From the NCBI GenBank assembly GCA_903915485.1, contig CAIWTC010000379.1:1-11230 (forward strand): 11,230 nucleotides of DNA. The letters are read 5' to 3'. Position 1 is the stretch's first letter, and every line of letters begins with the position of its first letter. The position numbers and the translations under genes were made by a program. Positions 1-6,997 of the stretch are shown here, piece after piece. The notes below the pieces were generated by a model that ran no database searches, was not told where the DNA came from, and saw only the letters and a list, made by a program, of their open reading frames with translations. The DNA is from an uncultured Ignavibacteriales bacterium (GTDB taxonomy: Bacteria; Bacteroidota; Ignavibacteria; Ignavibacteriales; Ignavibacteriaceae).

Positions 1-126
1 CAATTAGATGTGCAGTTCAATTTATCTAACTCTTATAAAGCCGGAAAATTAATTGTAACGGTAAATATAACTGATGAAATTTCTAAATCGAAATCCAGCA
101 TAACAAAACCATTAACTCTCGAATAG
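1..126 (+). CDS. C-terminal fragment of an unrecognised protein (partial, cut by left edge)
   Basis: Frame 1 is open from the first base to a TAG at 124-126 and gives 41 residues. The fragment alternates hydrophobic and polar residues (YKAGKLIVTVNITDEIS, then a short ending strand), as in the last strands of a beta-sandwich or Ig-like domain. Such C-termini are common in secreted or periplasmic proteins of Bacteroidota/Ignavibacteria, for example GWxTD-type proteins, but no diagnostic motif is inside the window, so I assign no function. The stop lies 6 bases before the start of the RmlD-like gene on the same strand, which suggests they share a transcript. Confidence 0.6.
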   Translation, partial: QLDVQFNLSNSYKAGKLIVTVNITDEISKSKSSITKPLTLE

Positions 127-132
127 CGAAAC

Positions 133-1035
133 ATGAAAAAAGTAGTAATTACAGGCGGTGGGGGTTTGCTGGGACAATATTTAAATATTGAACTTTCAAA
201 GGAATTTGATATTCTTTCGTTCTATCGCACTCATATCGGGAATTGTATTGATTATAATTCCTTAAGAGTTGACATCACTGATTTTCAGTTGATGGAAAGT
301 TCAATTAAAAAGTTCAAACCGGATTTTATTGTACACACTGCCGCTGTATCAAATCCAGATAAAGCCGGGAAGGAATTGCCGGCTACAGTAAATAAAGCTA
401 ATGTAGAGGCTACAGAGAGGCTTGCTGTGACCGCAAAAGAGATTGGGGCGAGATTGATATATACTTCGACAGATTTGGTCTATGCAGGGTACAGAGGTTC
501 GTTTCTTGAGGAGACGGCTAAATTAGTACCTATGACTATTTATGCGGAAACCAAATTGATTGGTGAGCAGAAGATTCAAAATGTTTTTGATAATTATGTT
601 ATTCTCAGGACTCCACTTCTCCTAGGTATGGGGATGGGAGAGACTACAAATAAGTTTAATGAAATGTGCAAAAGTTTTCTGAGCTCAAACAAGGTGAAAC
701 TGTTTTCCGACCAATACCGGACACCATTAGCCGTAAGGGAAGCAGCGCGGATAATAAGGTATGTTTTGAATTCCGGTATAAAATCTGAAATAATAAATAT
801 TGGGTGCGAGAAGAGAGTATCAAGAGTGGAAATAGGGGAAATGGCCTGCAAATTTGGAGGTTTCAGCACTGATTTGATTGATTCAGTGACAATGGATTCC
901 GTCCCTAATTTTGTTCAGGTGGCAGATGTATCATTCAATATTTCCAAGTTGAAAAGTTTTGGGATAATACCGAAATCATTAGAAGAAATGATTGAGGTAG
1001 AAGTGAAAGACATTATTAATAATTGTAGAAAATAG
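133..1035 (+). CDS. RmlD-like NAD(P)-dependent sugar-nucleotide reductase / extended SDR
   Basis: The 300-residue product is an extended short-chain dehydrogenase/reductase of the RmlD (dTDP-4-dehydrorhamnose reductase) type. Visible evidence: an N-terminal Rossmann beta strand with the glycine-rich NAD(P) loop TGGGGLLGQ (residues 7-15), the acidic VDITD (46-50) typical of RmlD, HTAA (68-71), the serine/threonine strand IYTSTDLVYAG (109-119), and the catalytic YxxxK as Y137-AET-K141. Length matches RmlD (about 290-300). Family members reduce a keto-sugar nucleotide with NAD(P)H in the cytoplasm. No other dTDP-sugar genes are in view, so the exact substrate is not shown and a general sugar-nucleotide-binding oxidoreductase is as likely as true RmlD. 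The ATG at 133 lacks a clear Shine-Dalgarno site, but the Rossmann strand starts right after it, so the start is secure. It is followed 11 bases later by the FAH-family gene. Confidence 0.85.
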   Translation: MKKVVITGGGGLLGQYLNIELSKEFDILSFYRTHIGNCIDYNSLRVDITDFQLMESSIKKFKPDFIVHTAAVSNPDKAGKELPATVNKANVEATERLAVTAKEIGARLIYTSTDLVYAGYRGSFLEETAKLVPMTIYAETKLIGEQKIQNVFDNYVILRTPLLLGMGMGETTNKFNEMCKSFLSSNKVKLFSDQYRTPLAVREAARIIRYVLNSGIKSEIINIGCEKRVSRVEIGEMACKFGGFSTDLIDSVTMDSVPNFVQVADVSFNISKLKSFGIIPKSLEEMIEVEVKDIINNCRK

Positions 1036-1046
1036 GATATTTGAGA

Positions 1047-1697
1047 ATGAAAAAAATAGCACTTAACGGAAATGAGTACTTTGTAGGAAAGATAGTATGC
1101 GTTGGCAGAAATTATGTAGAGCATGCCAAAGAACTTGGAAACGATGCTCCTAATTATCCGATATTATTTTTGAAACCCCCTTCAGCATTAATATTCAATG
1201 GGGAGAATATTGAGTATCCGCCATTTACAAAAAATATGCACCATGAAGTTGAGCTTGTCTTGTTGATTGGGGAGGATTTGAAGAATGCTACGCTTGAAGA
1301 GGCCGAAAAAGGTATTGCAGGTTATGCTGTTGGTCTTGATATGACTGCCCGTGATTTGCAAAATGAATATAGAAAAGAAGGAAACCCATGGACTGTGTCT
1401 AAATGTTTTGATACTTCAGCTGCACTTTCGGAATTTGTAAGTGCAGCAGATAACCGTAATATTTTAGAAAACGAAATAGAACTTCAAATTAATGATATAG
1501 TAAGGCAAAGAGATAAATTGTCTTTAATGATATTTTCGCCTGTGCAGTTAGTTTCGTTTATTTCCTCAAGGATGAAACTGGAAGCAGGAGATTTAATTTA
1601 TACAGGAACTCCAAAAGGTGTAAGCGCTGTTCAAGTAGGGGATAAGTTGAGCGCGAAGATAGGGGATTTGTGCTCGTTAACTGTTGGGGTTGTTTAG
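1047..1697 (+). CDS. Fumarylacetoacetate hydrolase family protein, FAHD1-like (acylpyruvase/oxaloacetate decarboxylase type)
   Basis: The 216-residue protein matches the single-domain FAHD1/YcgM group of the fumarylacetoacetate hydrolase superfamily. Visible motifs: CVGRNYVEHAKELGN (18-32), with H26 and E29 in the places of the FAHD1 catalytic His/Glu pair; FLKPPSALI (41-49); metal ligands E67 and E69 in HHEVEL, and D98 in GLDMTARD; K119 in the SK motif after the PWT turn; and the closing YTGTPKGV (185-192). Family members bind Mg or Mn and cleave or tautomerise small beta-diketo acids such as acylpyruvates and oxaloacetate. The reaction here is inferred. I chose the ATG at 1047: AGGA (1034-1037) lies 9 bases upstream, whereas a possible TTG at 1041 would be only 3 bases from it. 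It probably shares a transcript with the RmlD-like gene 11 bases upstream; no functional link between them is evident. Confidence 0.9.
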   Translation: MKKIALNGNEYFVGKIVCVGRNYVEHAKELGNDAPNYPILFLKPPSALIFNGENIEYPPFTKNMHHEVELVLLIGEDLKNATLEEAEKGIAGYAVGLDMTARDLQNEYRKEGNPWTVSKCFDTSAALSEFVSAADNRNILENEIELQINDIVRQRDKLSLMIFSPVQLVSFISSRMKLEAGDLIYTGTPKGVSAVQVGDKLSAKIGDLCSLTVGVV

Positions 1698-1750
1698 TCG
1701 AGAATAATCGGGTTGTTGTTTAGGAATAATTCTAGAACAAAATGTATTGC

Positions 1751-1788
1751 AAAAAATAAGCATGGCGAAACTCAGTTTCGCCATGCTT
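1751..1788 (-). terminator. Intrinsic terminator, possibly bidirectional, between convergent transcription units
   Basis: The arms AAGCATGGCGAAAC (1758-1771) and GTTTCGCCATGCTT (1775-1788) pair perfectly over 14 bp around the three-base loop TCA. On the minus strand the stem is followed by A and six T residues (1757-1751), the classic intrinsic terminator layout, 7 bases after the Yip1-gene stop. On the plus strand the downstream bases are only moderately AT-rich (CGTTATATTAAG), so termination of the FAH-family transcript is possible but weaker. Confidence 0.9.
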
Positions 1789-1795
1789 CGTTATA

Positions 1796-2620
1796 TTAAG
1801 AGGCGAACAATTTCAAAAAAGGAATGTTGTTAGAGGCATAGAACCAAAGCATTGAGAGGCCTAACCAGGCAGCAATCATTGTAAGTACATACTCTTTCGT
1901 TTTCTCGGATTTAGAAAATTTTGCATAACCAACTCCTATCAAAACATAAGTTGCAATTGAAAACGGATCAAGTTTGGAGAGTATTAAATGAAGAAATGAA
2001 GTTGAGTCTGCAGTAGTGAATATTGCAGCATTAAGTCCGGTGAATGGTTTTTTAGTTAAGAACGAAATAAGCGTGCTGACAAGTATACTTGCAACACTGA
2101 TATACTCAACGATACCAACAATAAACATTGCTTGAATAAATTCTACTTTTGATGAGAACAAAGCCTTGAACATAAGAAAAATTGTACCGGTCATTATTAG
2201 AAAAATCACAAATCCCATTACAAAGATGGCGATTGATTGAACTATCAGTACCACAGGTGAGCCAATGTAATCCATCTGTTTGTACATGATTTCTTTTTGT
2301 ACTTTGAGTTCGTCAACCGGTTTTCCGGCTTTTCTTGCATCCTCAATATTCTTATCGATTTTTTCCTTTGCTTTTTGAATCACTTCAGTTTTAATTTCCG
2401 GGACAGATAAAACCACAGAGGTTGAAATTATTGTAACAATAAGAACAAAAATCAGCGGCAGAATCCAATCGATAGTACGGATGGGGAATTTACTTGCAGT
2501 TGAATACATCTCGGCCGGGGAAGTGATTAGTCCCACAATCTTATCTGAATGAGACATTTCGCCTTCAGCAACCTGTCCTTCTCCCTGATTTTCCCAGTTT
2601 GGATTATCGTATTTATCCAT
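1796..2620 (-). CDS. Yip1-domain (YIP1 family) integral membrane protein
   Basis: The 274-residue protein has a polar, acidic N-terminus of about 45 residues followed by about five hydrophobic segments (roughly 50-72, 121-152, 163-188, 217-232 and 243-262). A charged, helical, Lys/Glu-rich loop occupies 75-118 between the first two. The order of a short cytoplasmic head, the segment LITSPAEMYSTASKFPIR (31-48) and a bundle of membrane helices fits bacterial members of the Yip1 family, whose biochemical role is largely unknown. It sits last in the floA-led operon, 57 bases after the helicase stop, and a hairpin terminator follows. The ATG at 2620 is supported by AAGGAT about 8 bases upstream on the minus strand. 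No catalytic residues can be identified, so a role in membrane organisation or transport is inference from the family and the flotillin neighbour. Confidence 0.75.
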   Translation of the reverse strand: MDKYDNPNWENQGEGQVAEGEMSHSDKIVGLITSPAEMYSTASKFPIRTIDWILPLIFVLIVTIISTSVVLSVPEIKTEVIQKAKEKIDKNIEDARKAGKPVDELKVQKEIMYKQMDYIGSPVVLIVQSIAIFVMGFVIFLIMTGTIFLMFKALFSSKVEFIQAMFIVGIVEYISVASILVSTLISFLTKKPFTGLNAAIFTTADSTSFLHLILSKLDPFSIATYVLIGVGYAKFSKSEKTKEYVLTMIAAWLGLSMLWFYASNNIPFLKLFAS

Positions 2621-2677
2621 GATTATATCCTTATAGAAGTTAAAAAATTGTATTTGTAAATATAAGCGAAAAAATAA

Positions 2678-4678
2678 TTATTCGTTTTCCAAGAGCCATC
2701 CTTCGGCCAAGTCCGGTGTGACAGAAGATAAGAACCGTGAAGGTTTTGAAAGCGTTGTTCCAGATTCCCTATCAAAAATATTCATGGGATAAGTAACAAT
2801 TAGGTTTTGTTTGGCGCGGGTTGCTGCAACATAAAGCAAGCGTCTTTCTTCTTCTAATGTTTCGAGGCTTTCAGCAGAACGGTTCGAGGGGAAAAACCCA
2901 TCAACTGCATGGATTATAAAAACTGAATGCCACTCTAAACCTTTAGCAGAGTGAATTGTTGAAAGCGTGAGGAAGTCATCCTGTTTGTCTTCCTCGCCTA
3001 AGTCGGAAACGCTGTCTAACGGTGGTTCAATTGCCATATCAGACAGCAAACTCTCAATCGAGGTATAATTTGATGCGATGTTCATGAAGATATCGATATC
3101 TTTTTTGCGTTTGTTGAAGTCGTCATACTTGTCCTTGAAAATAGGGTAATAGAATTCAACTGTCATCTCAACTTTTTCAAATGGGGTTAAGGTTTTTGTT
3201 CTTAAATCGTAAATCAATTTGAACAATAGAAATAAATTCTCTTTTACGATTTTAGAATCAAGAGTGTCAGGGTTTTTTGCGAGTGAAATTCTTCCTTCAG
3301 CAAGCGCATCTAAAATTCGCTGTGCTGTTTTTGGGCCTACTCCTTCATGCAGAAGCAGTACACGGTACCAGCACACAACATCTTTTGGGTTGAGTGCTAT
3401 TCTGAGTATTGCTAAAATATCTTTGATGTGCGCGGTTTCTATAAACTTTATTCCACCGAATTTAATGAATGGAATGTTTGCTTTTGCGAGTTGAATTTCT
3501 AAATCAAACGAGAAAAAAGATGAACGGAAAAGTACTGCAATATCCGAGAGCGGTGTTCCTGACTCATGGAGTTCAAGAACTTTTTCGACAATAAATTTCG
3601 ACTGAAGTTCAACATTTGCTGCGGCAAGAATCATCGGCAATTCACCGGTGTTTCTTCTCGAGAAAAGGTCCTTCTCATATTTTACAACCGCATCAGCGTA
3701 GATGCGGTTAGCAAAATTTAAAATCTCGGGAGTGCTGCGGTAGTTTTCTTCAAGTTTGATGAGTTTTACATCCTTGAACAGTTGAGGGAACTGCATGATG
3801 TTTTCGAAATTTGCTCCTCTGAATGAATAGATTGATTGAGCATCATCTCCTACAACCATGACATTCTGTTTCAGTTGACAAAGCGCCTGAACTATTTCGG
3901 ACTGCAGATGATTAGTATCCTGATATTCATCTACCATTAAAAATTTAATTGCGCTTAAAACACCCACGGCAGAGTTTGATTTAGCCACCAGAAAATCCCT
4001 AAGATAAACCAATAGGTCGTCATAGTCAACTAAGTTATTTCCTTTTTTATATGAGGCAAACTTTTTTTGAATTTCAAGAATTTCATCAATGTTCTCGATA
4101 AAGTGGGGATATTCTTTGAAAACAATTTCAGGAATTTTTCTTCCGGTATTAACTGAAAGACTATAAATTTTTTGCAGAGTCTGTTTTTGTGGAAAGCGTT
4201 TTTTCTCTTTTACCAGGCCGCTTTGAGAGCGCATCAAGTTTATTACATCTTCACTGTCGCCTTGGTCAAGGATGGTAAAACTGGATTCGAATCCCATCTG
4301 CTTTGCATACTTGCGGAGTATAGTGTTTGCGAATGAGTGGAAGGTACCGCCGTTAATTTTTTCGCAGCGGTTATCTAAAAGCAGGGAGGCCTTATCGAGC
4401 ATCGATTTGGCCGCCTTGCGTGTGAATGTCAATAACAGGATAGAACTTGCATCGTACCCTGATTCAATCAAGTGAGCAAGTCTGTATACCAATGTTCGGG
4501 TTTTGCCCGTGCCTGCACCCGCGATAATTAAGTAAGCACCTTCTTCGGCGCATACTGCCTCATACTGTGCGGGGTTGAGTGACCCCTCATAATCAATAGT
4601 ATATTTAGCCCGCCTTGACTTCTGAGAGTCAAGTTCGTTAGGAGAAAAGCGGGTTAATTTATATTTTTTACTATCCAT
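2678..4678 (-). CDS. UvrD/PcrA/Rep-type superfamily 1 ATP-dependent DNA helicase
   Basis: All SF1A helicase motifs are present over 666 residues: Q-motif LNPAQYEAV (34-42), Walker A AGAGTGKT (53-60), Ia LTFTRKAA (83-90), Ib GTFHSF (111-116), Walker B VDEYQDT (249-255), III VVGDDAQSIYSFRGA (275-289), IV LEENYRS (309-315), V TLSTIHSAKGLEW (571-583) and VI EERRLLYVAATRAKQNL (609-625). The family unwinds DNA 3' to 5' in repair, replication restart and clearing of proteins from DNA. The protein ends about 40 residues after motif VI, just past the SRFL element (647-650). It therefore lacks the long tail with a Tudor-like RNA-polymerase-binding domain found in full-length PcrA/UvrD (about 720 residues). 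There is no nuclease domain, so it is not AddA/RecB. The start is 7 bases after the stop of the upstream unknown gene; no Shine-Dalgarno is evident, so translational coupling is likely. Orthology to pcrA, uvrD or rep cannot be settled by eye. Confidence 0.93.
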   Translation of the reverse strand: MDSKKYKLTRFSPNELDSQKSRRAKYTIDYEGSLNPAQYEAVCAEEGAYLIIAGAGTGKTRTLVYRLAHLIESGYDASSILLLTFTRKAAKSMLDKASLLLDNRCEKINGGTFHSFANTILRKYAKQMGFESSFTILDQGDSEDVINLMRSQSGLVKEKKRFPQKQTLQKIYSLSVNTGRKIPEIVFKEYPHFIENIDEILEIQKKFASYKKGNNLVDYDDLLVYLRDFLVAKSNSAVGVLSAIKFLMVDEYQDTNHLQSEIVQALCQLKQNVMVVGDDAQSIYSFRGANFENIMQFPQLFKDVKLIKLEENYRSTPEILNFANRIYADAVVKYEKDLFSRRNTGELPMILAAANVELQSKFIVEKVLELHESGTPLSDIAVLFRSSFFSFDLEIQLAKANIPFIKFGGIKFIETAHIKDILAILRIALNPKDVVCWYRVLLLHEGVGPKTAQRILDALAEGRISLAKNPDTLDSKIVKENLFLLFKLIYDLRTKTLTPFEKVEMTVEFYYPIFKDKYDDFNKRKKDIDIFMNIASNYTSIESLLSDMAIEPPLDSVSDLGEEDKQDDFLTLSTIHSAKGLEWHSVFIIHAVDGFFPSNRSAESLETLEEERRLLYVAATRAKQNLIVTYPMNIFDRESGTTLSKPSRFLSSVTPDLAEGWLLENE

Positions 4679-4685
4679 CAGTTAA

Positions 4686-5228
4686 TCAATGGCGCCTTAG
4701 TGCTATTGGTTTGCTAAGTATCTCGCTGAAAACGAATGCTTCTTTTATTCTGGACTTATCGTTAATTATGTTTCTGAATTTATAAGAAACAGAGCCTGTT
4801 GAAGGAGCCAATCTGGCCGCTTCTTCGTCTTCCGCCTGTTGCGTGTAAGAAAATACACTGGCAACATTTTCCTGGTGACTAAACTCTTTTGCTTCATCGG
4901 TGACGACCTCTTTGTACACTGCTCTTTCGTTTGTTGAAGGAGTGGGTTCAATCATCTTTGGATTTCTTACGGGTTCGGGTCTGTCATAAGTCGGTTGCTC
5001 AGGGACCGGATTAGTCCCTGCCTCACCGCGAAATATTTTTTCGATTTCCAGAAGAACTTCATTTTCTTTATATGATTCATATTCAGGAACCTCTTCCGGT
5101 TCGGAGGAGGCTCTCTCTCCGGGAGGGTATTCCGGAGTTTGTTTCTTCTTGTTCTTGAACAGAGGGCTCAAGACGCTGTACAGAAGAACCAGTATGAATA
5201 TTATTATTTGAAAGTTATTATTTTTCAT
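4686..5228 (-). CDS. Membrane-anchored protein of unknown function with conserved-looking C-terminal helix
   Basis: The function of this 180-residue protein is not recognised. It starts with a short polar segment and one hydrophobic helix (residues 7-24), then a basic KNKKK stop-transfer patch (25-29), predicting an N-terminal anchor with the rest in the cytoplasm. Residues 30-145 are rich in Pro, Glu and Ser and look disordered. The last 33 residues become ordered and hydrophobic again (KFRNIINDKSRIKEAFVF, then SEILSKPIALR). This resembles the (D)LRKA-hydrophobic-xSEIL-x-(R/K)P ending of short uncharacterised Bacteroidota proteins I recall, which may be a docking peptide. The gene lies 18 bases after floA and 7 bases before the helicase gene, so it is almost surely in their operon. 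The ATG at 5228 has no clear Shine-Dalgarno; the hydrophobic anchor directly after it supports this start. Confidence 0.8.
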   Translation of the reverse strand: MKNNNFQIIIFILVLLYSVLSPLFKNKKKQTPEYPPGERASSEPEEVPEYESYKENEVLLEIEKIFRGEAGTNPVPEQPTYDRPEPVRNPKMIEPTPSTNERAVYKEVVTDEAKEFSHQENVASVFSYTQQAEDEEAARLAPSTGSVSYKFRNIINDKSRIKEAFVFSEILSKPIALRRH

Positions 5229-5246
5229 ATTAATTAAACAGCAGGT

Positions 5247-6296
5247 TTATTTTTTTGGTTCTTCAGGTTTAGCGATTGATTCGCGCATCGAAGTATCAGC
5301 CTGAATATTTTTCAGATGATAGTAATCCATGATGCCTAGATTTCCGGAACGGAATGCTTCGGCAATAGCTCTTGGGATTTCAGCTTCTGCTTCAATTAAT
5401 CTTGCGCGCTGTCTTGAAACTTCTGCAATCATTTCCTGGTCGAGTGCAACTGCAGCTGCTCTGCGCTCTTCTGCGCGGGCTCTTGCTATTTGTAAGTCTG
5501 CTTGTGCCTGGTCTGCCATAAGTTTTGCTCCGATGTTTGAACCTACATCAACATCTGCAATATCGATTGAAAGAATTTCAAATGCGGTACCTGCATCAAG
5601 TCCTTTGTGCAAAACAACCTTGGAGATTGAATCAGGATTCTCAAGTACGAGTTTGTGACTTTCGCTTGCACCAATAGTTGAAACGATACCTTCGCCAACT
5701 CTTGCAAGAACTGTTGCTTCTCCCGCACCACCAACAAGGCGTTCGATGTTTGTACGAACAGTTACGCGCGCAACTGCTTTAAGCTGAATACCATCTTTTG
5801 ACATCGCGGCTACAAGGGGTGTTTCAATTACTTTTGGGAGGACGGACATTTTAACCGCATCGAGTACATCTCTACCTGCTAAATCAATTGCGGTAGCTCT
5901 TTCAAAGGTTAGTCCAAGTTGTGCTTTGTCTGCTGAAATCAATGCCATGACGACTTTTTCAACATTACCACCGGCGAGATAATGAGCTTCAAGTTTTGAA
6001 ATATCTAACACGATACCTGCTTTTGTTGCGGTAATCATGCTTCTTACAATTAAGTTTGGCGGAACTTTACGGAATCTCATTCCCATCAAGTCGCGGAAAA
6101 TTCTAACTTTTACACCGCTGAAATATGCAGTGATATAAAGTCCAATCGGGACAAAATAAAAGAAAACCATCATGAAAATTACTAGAAGAATTAAGATGAC
6201 GGCGGAAAGTCCTGTAACAAATTCAGGCATCTGATTTTGTGCAATCAAAGAAGAATGCATAAACGAATTGGAAATCGGCTTAACTGATTCAAACAT
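5247..6296 (-). CDS. floA: Flotillin-like protein FloA (membrane microdomain scaffold)
   Basis: The 349-residue product closely follows Bacillus FloA (YqfA, UPF0365). It has a hydrophobic hairpin-like segment (27-58), then GVKVRIF (61-67), HYLAGGNV (105-112), FERATAIDLAGRDVL (131-145), PKVIETP (154-160), NIERLVGGAGE (183-193), ARVGEGIVSTIGAS (198-211), GTAFEILSIDIADVD (236-250), an Ala/Glu/Arg-rich coiled-coil stretch (260-316) and the ending GIMDYYHLKNIQADTSMR (321-338). FloA oligomerises on the inner membrane and organises lipid microdomains and signalling or secretion proteins. The start at 6296 is supported by AAAGGA 8 bases upstream; it adds about 20 residues before the usual family N-terminus. 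A later Met (residue 23) would give the usual length but lacks a ribosome site. It leads the operon with the unknown anchored protein, the helicase and the Yip1 protein, and is divergent from hslV. The NfeD-type partner often found beside flotillin genes is not in this window. Confidence 0.95.
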   Translation of the reverse strand: MFESVKPISNSFMHSSLIAQNQMPEFVTGLSAVILILLVIFMMVFFYFVPIGLYITAYFSGVKVRIFRDLMGMRFRKVPPNLIVRSMITATKAGIVLDISKLEAHYLAGGNVEKVVMALISADKAQLGLTFERATAIDLAGRDVLDAVKMSVLPKVIETPLVAAMSKDGIQLKAVARVTVRTNIERLVGGAGEATVLARVGEGIVSTIGASESHKLVLENPDSISKVVLHKGLDAGTAFEILSIDIADVDVGSNIGAKLMADQAQADLQIARARAEERRAAAVALDQEMIAEVSRQRARLIEAEAEIPRAIAEAFRSGNLGIMDYYHLKNIQADTSMRESIAKPEEPKK

Positions 6297-6383
6297 AAAT
6301 AAATCCTTTATTTTTTATTGTAAACATAGAAACTTACGAAAAAATATTTCTATTTGGGGAAATAATTGTGCAGTGTTTTTGCT

Positions 6384-6412
6384 TTGAAAGAGAGGATTGA
6401 GAATCGTATCTT
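6384..6412 (+). promoter_or_regulatory. Candidate sigma70-type promoter for hslVU
   Basis: In the 144-bp divergent spacer between floA and hslV, TTGAAA (6384-6389, five of six to the -35 consensus) is followed after exactly 17 bases by TATCTT (6407-6412, four of six to the -10 consensus). The -10 lies 28 bases before the hslV ATG, leaving room for the GGAG ribosome site at 6429-6432. No heat-shock CIRCE inverted repeat is seen here. Confidence 0.45.
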
Positions 6413-6440
6413 AGTAGATTAAATAATTGGAGATAAGAAA

Positions 6441-6980
6441 ATGCAAGAAGTAATTCGGGCAACTACCATAATAGGAGTAATTAAGGATGGTGTGGCGGCA
6501 CTTGGCGGTGATGGTCAGGTTTCGCTGGGCAATACTATAATGAAACATAACGCGATGAAAATAAGAAAAGTAATGAATGGCAAGGCATTATGCGGATTTG
6601 CCGGTGCATCAGCAGATGCTTTCACTTTAATGGAGAGATTCGAAGATAAATTAGAACAGTACAGAGGCAATGTTCAGAGGGCGGCAGTTGAATTGGCAAA
6701 AGATTGGCGCAAGGATAAATATTTAAGAAGACTTGAGGCCATGCTTGCAGTTGTTACTTCGGACAGCGCGCTTATTATATCAGGCAATGGCGATATAATC
6801 GAACCTGACGATCAGATTGTTGCAATCGGTTCGGGCGGGATGTTTGCACTTTCTGCAGCAAAAGCTTTGCGGAAGTACTCCAATCTTGGGGCAAAAGAAA
6901 TTGTTGAGCAGTCACTTTTGATTGCTTCGAACATCTGTATATATACAAATGATAAAATACATATTGAAACCGTAGAATAA
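6441..6980 (+). CDS. hslV: HslV, peptidase subunit of the HslUV (ClpYQ) ATP-dependent protease
   Basis: This N-terminal-nucleophile threonine peptidase forms the double-hexamer core that degrades proteins fed in by HslU. The 179-residue sequence shows ATTIIGV (7-13), with T8 the expected catalytic N-terminal threonine after removal of a seven-residue leader. It also has GGDGQVSLGNT (22-32) with D24, K40 in the position of the catalytic Lys33 of the mature E. coli enzyme, GFAGASADAFTL (52-63), AAVELAKDWR (81-90), IISGNGDI (112-119), AIGSGG (128-133) and ASNICIYTN (162-170). Length is normal. GGAG at 6429-6432 lies 8 bases before the ATG and fixes the start. The hslU start is 17 bases after its stop, the usual hslVU operon order. 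It lies downstream of a candidate sigma70 promoter and diverges from floA. Confidence 0.97.
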   Translation: MQEVIRATTIIGVIKDGVAALGGDGQVSLGNTIMKHNAMKIRKVMNGKALCGFAGASADAFTLMERFEDKLEQYRGNVQRAAVELAKDWRKDKYLRRLEAMLAVVTSDSALIISGNGDIIEPDDQIVAIGSGGMFALSAAKALRKYSNLGAKEIVEQSLLIASNICIYTNDKIHIETVE

Positions 6981-6997
6981 AGAGAACTTGATAAATT

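Noticed and set aside
4766..4951. A second minus-strand frame inside the unknown anchored-protein gene, considered as a frameshift continuation.
   Set aside because: The 180-codon frame runs unbroken from the membrane anchor to an ordered C-terminus. The other frame is low-complexity Lys/Arg/Gln-rich text.
5329..5658. Open frame on the plus strand opposite floA.
   Set aside because: It is rich in Ala and Ser and mirrors the Ala/Glu/Arg-rich coiled coil on the coding strand. It has no motif, and floA is certain.
6297..6360. A minus-strand promoter for floA around TACAAT (6317-6322).
   Set aside because: The -10 match has no acceptable -35 at 16-18 bases. A floA promoter must lie in this spacer, but I cannot place it.
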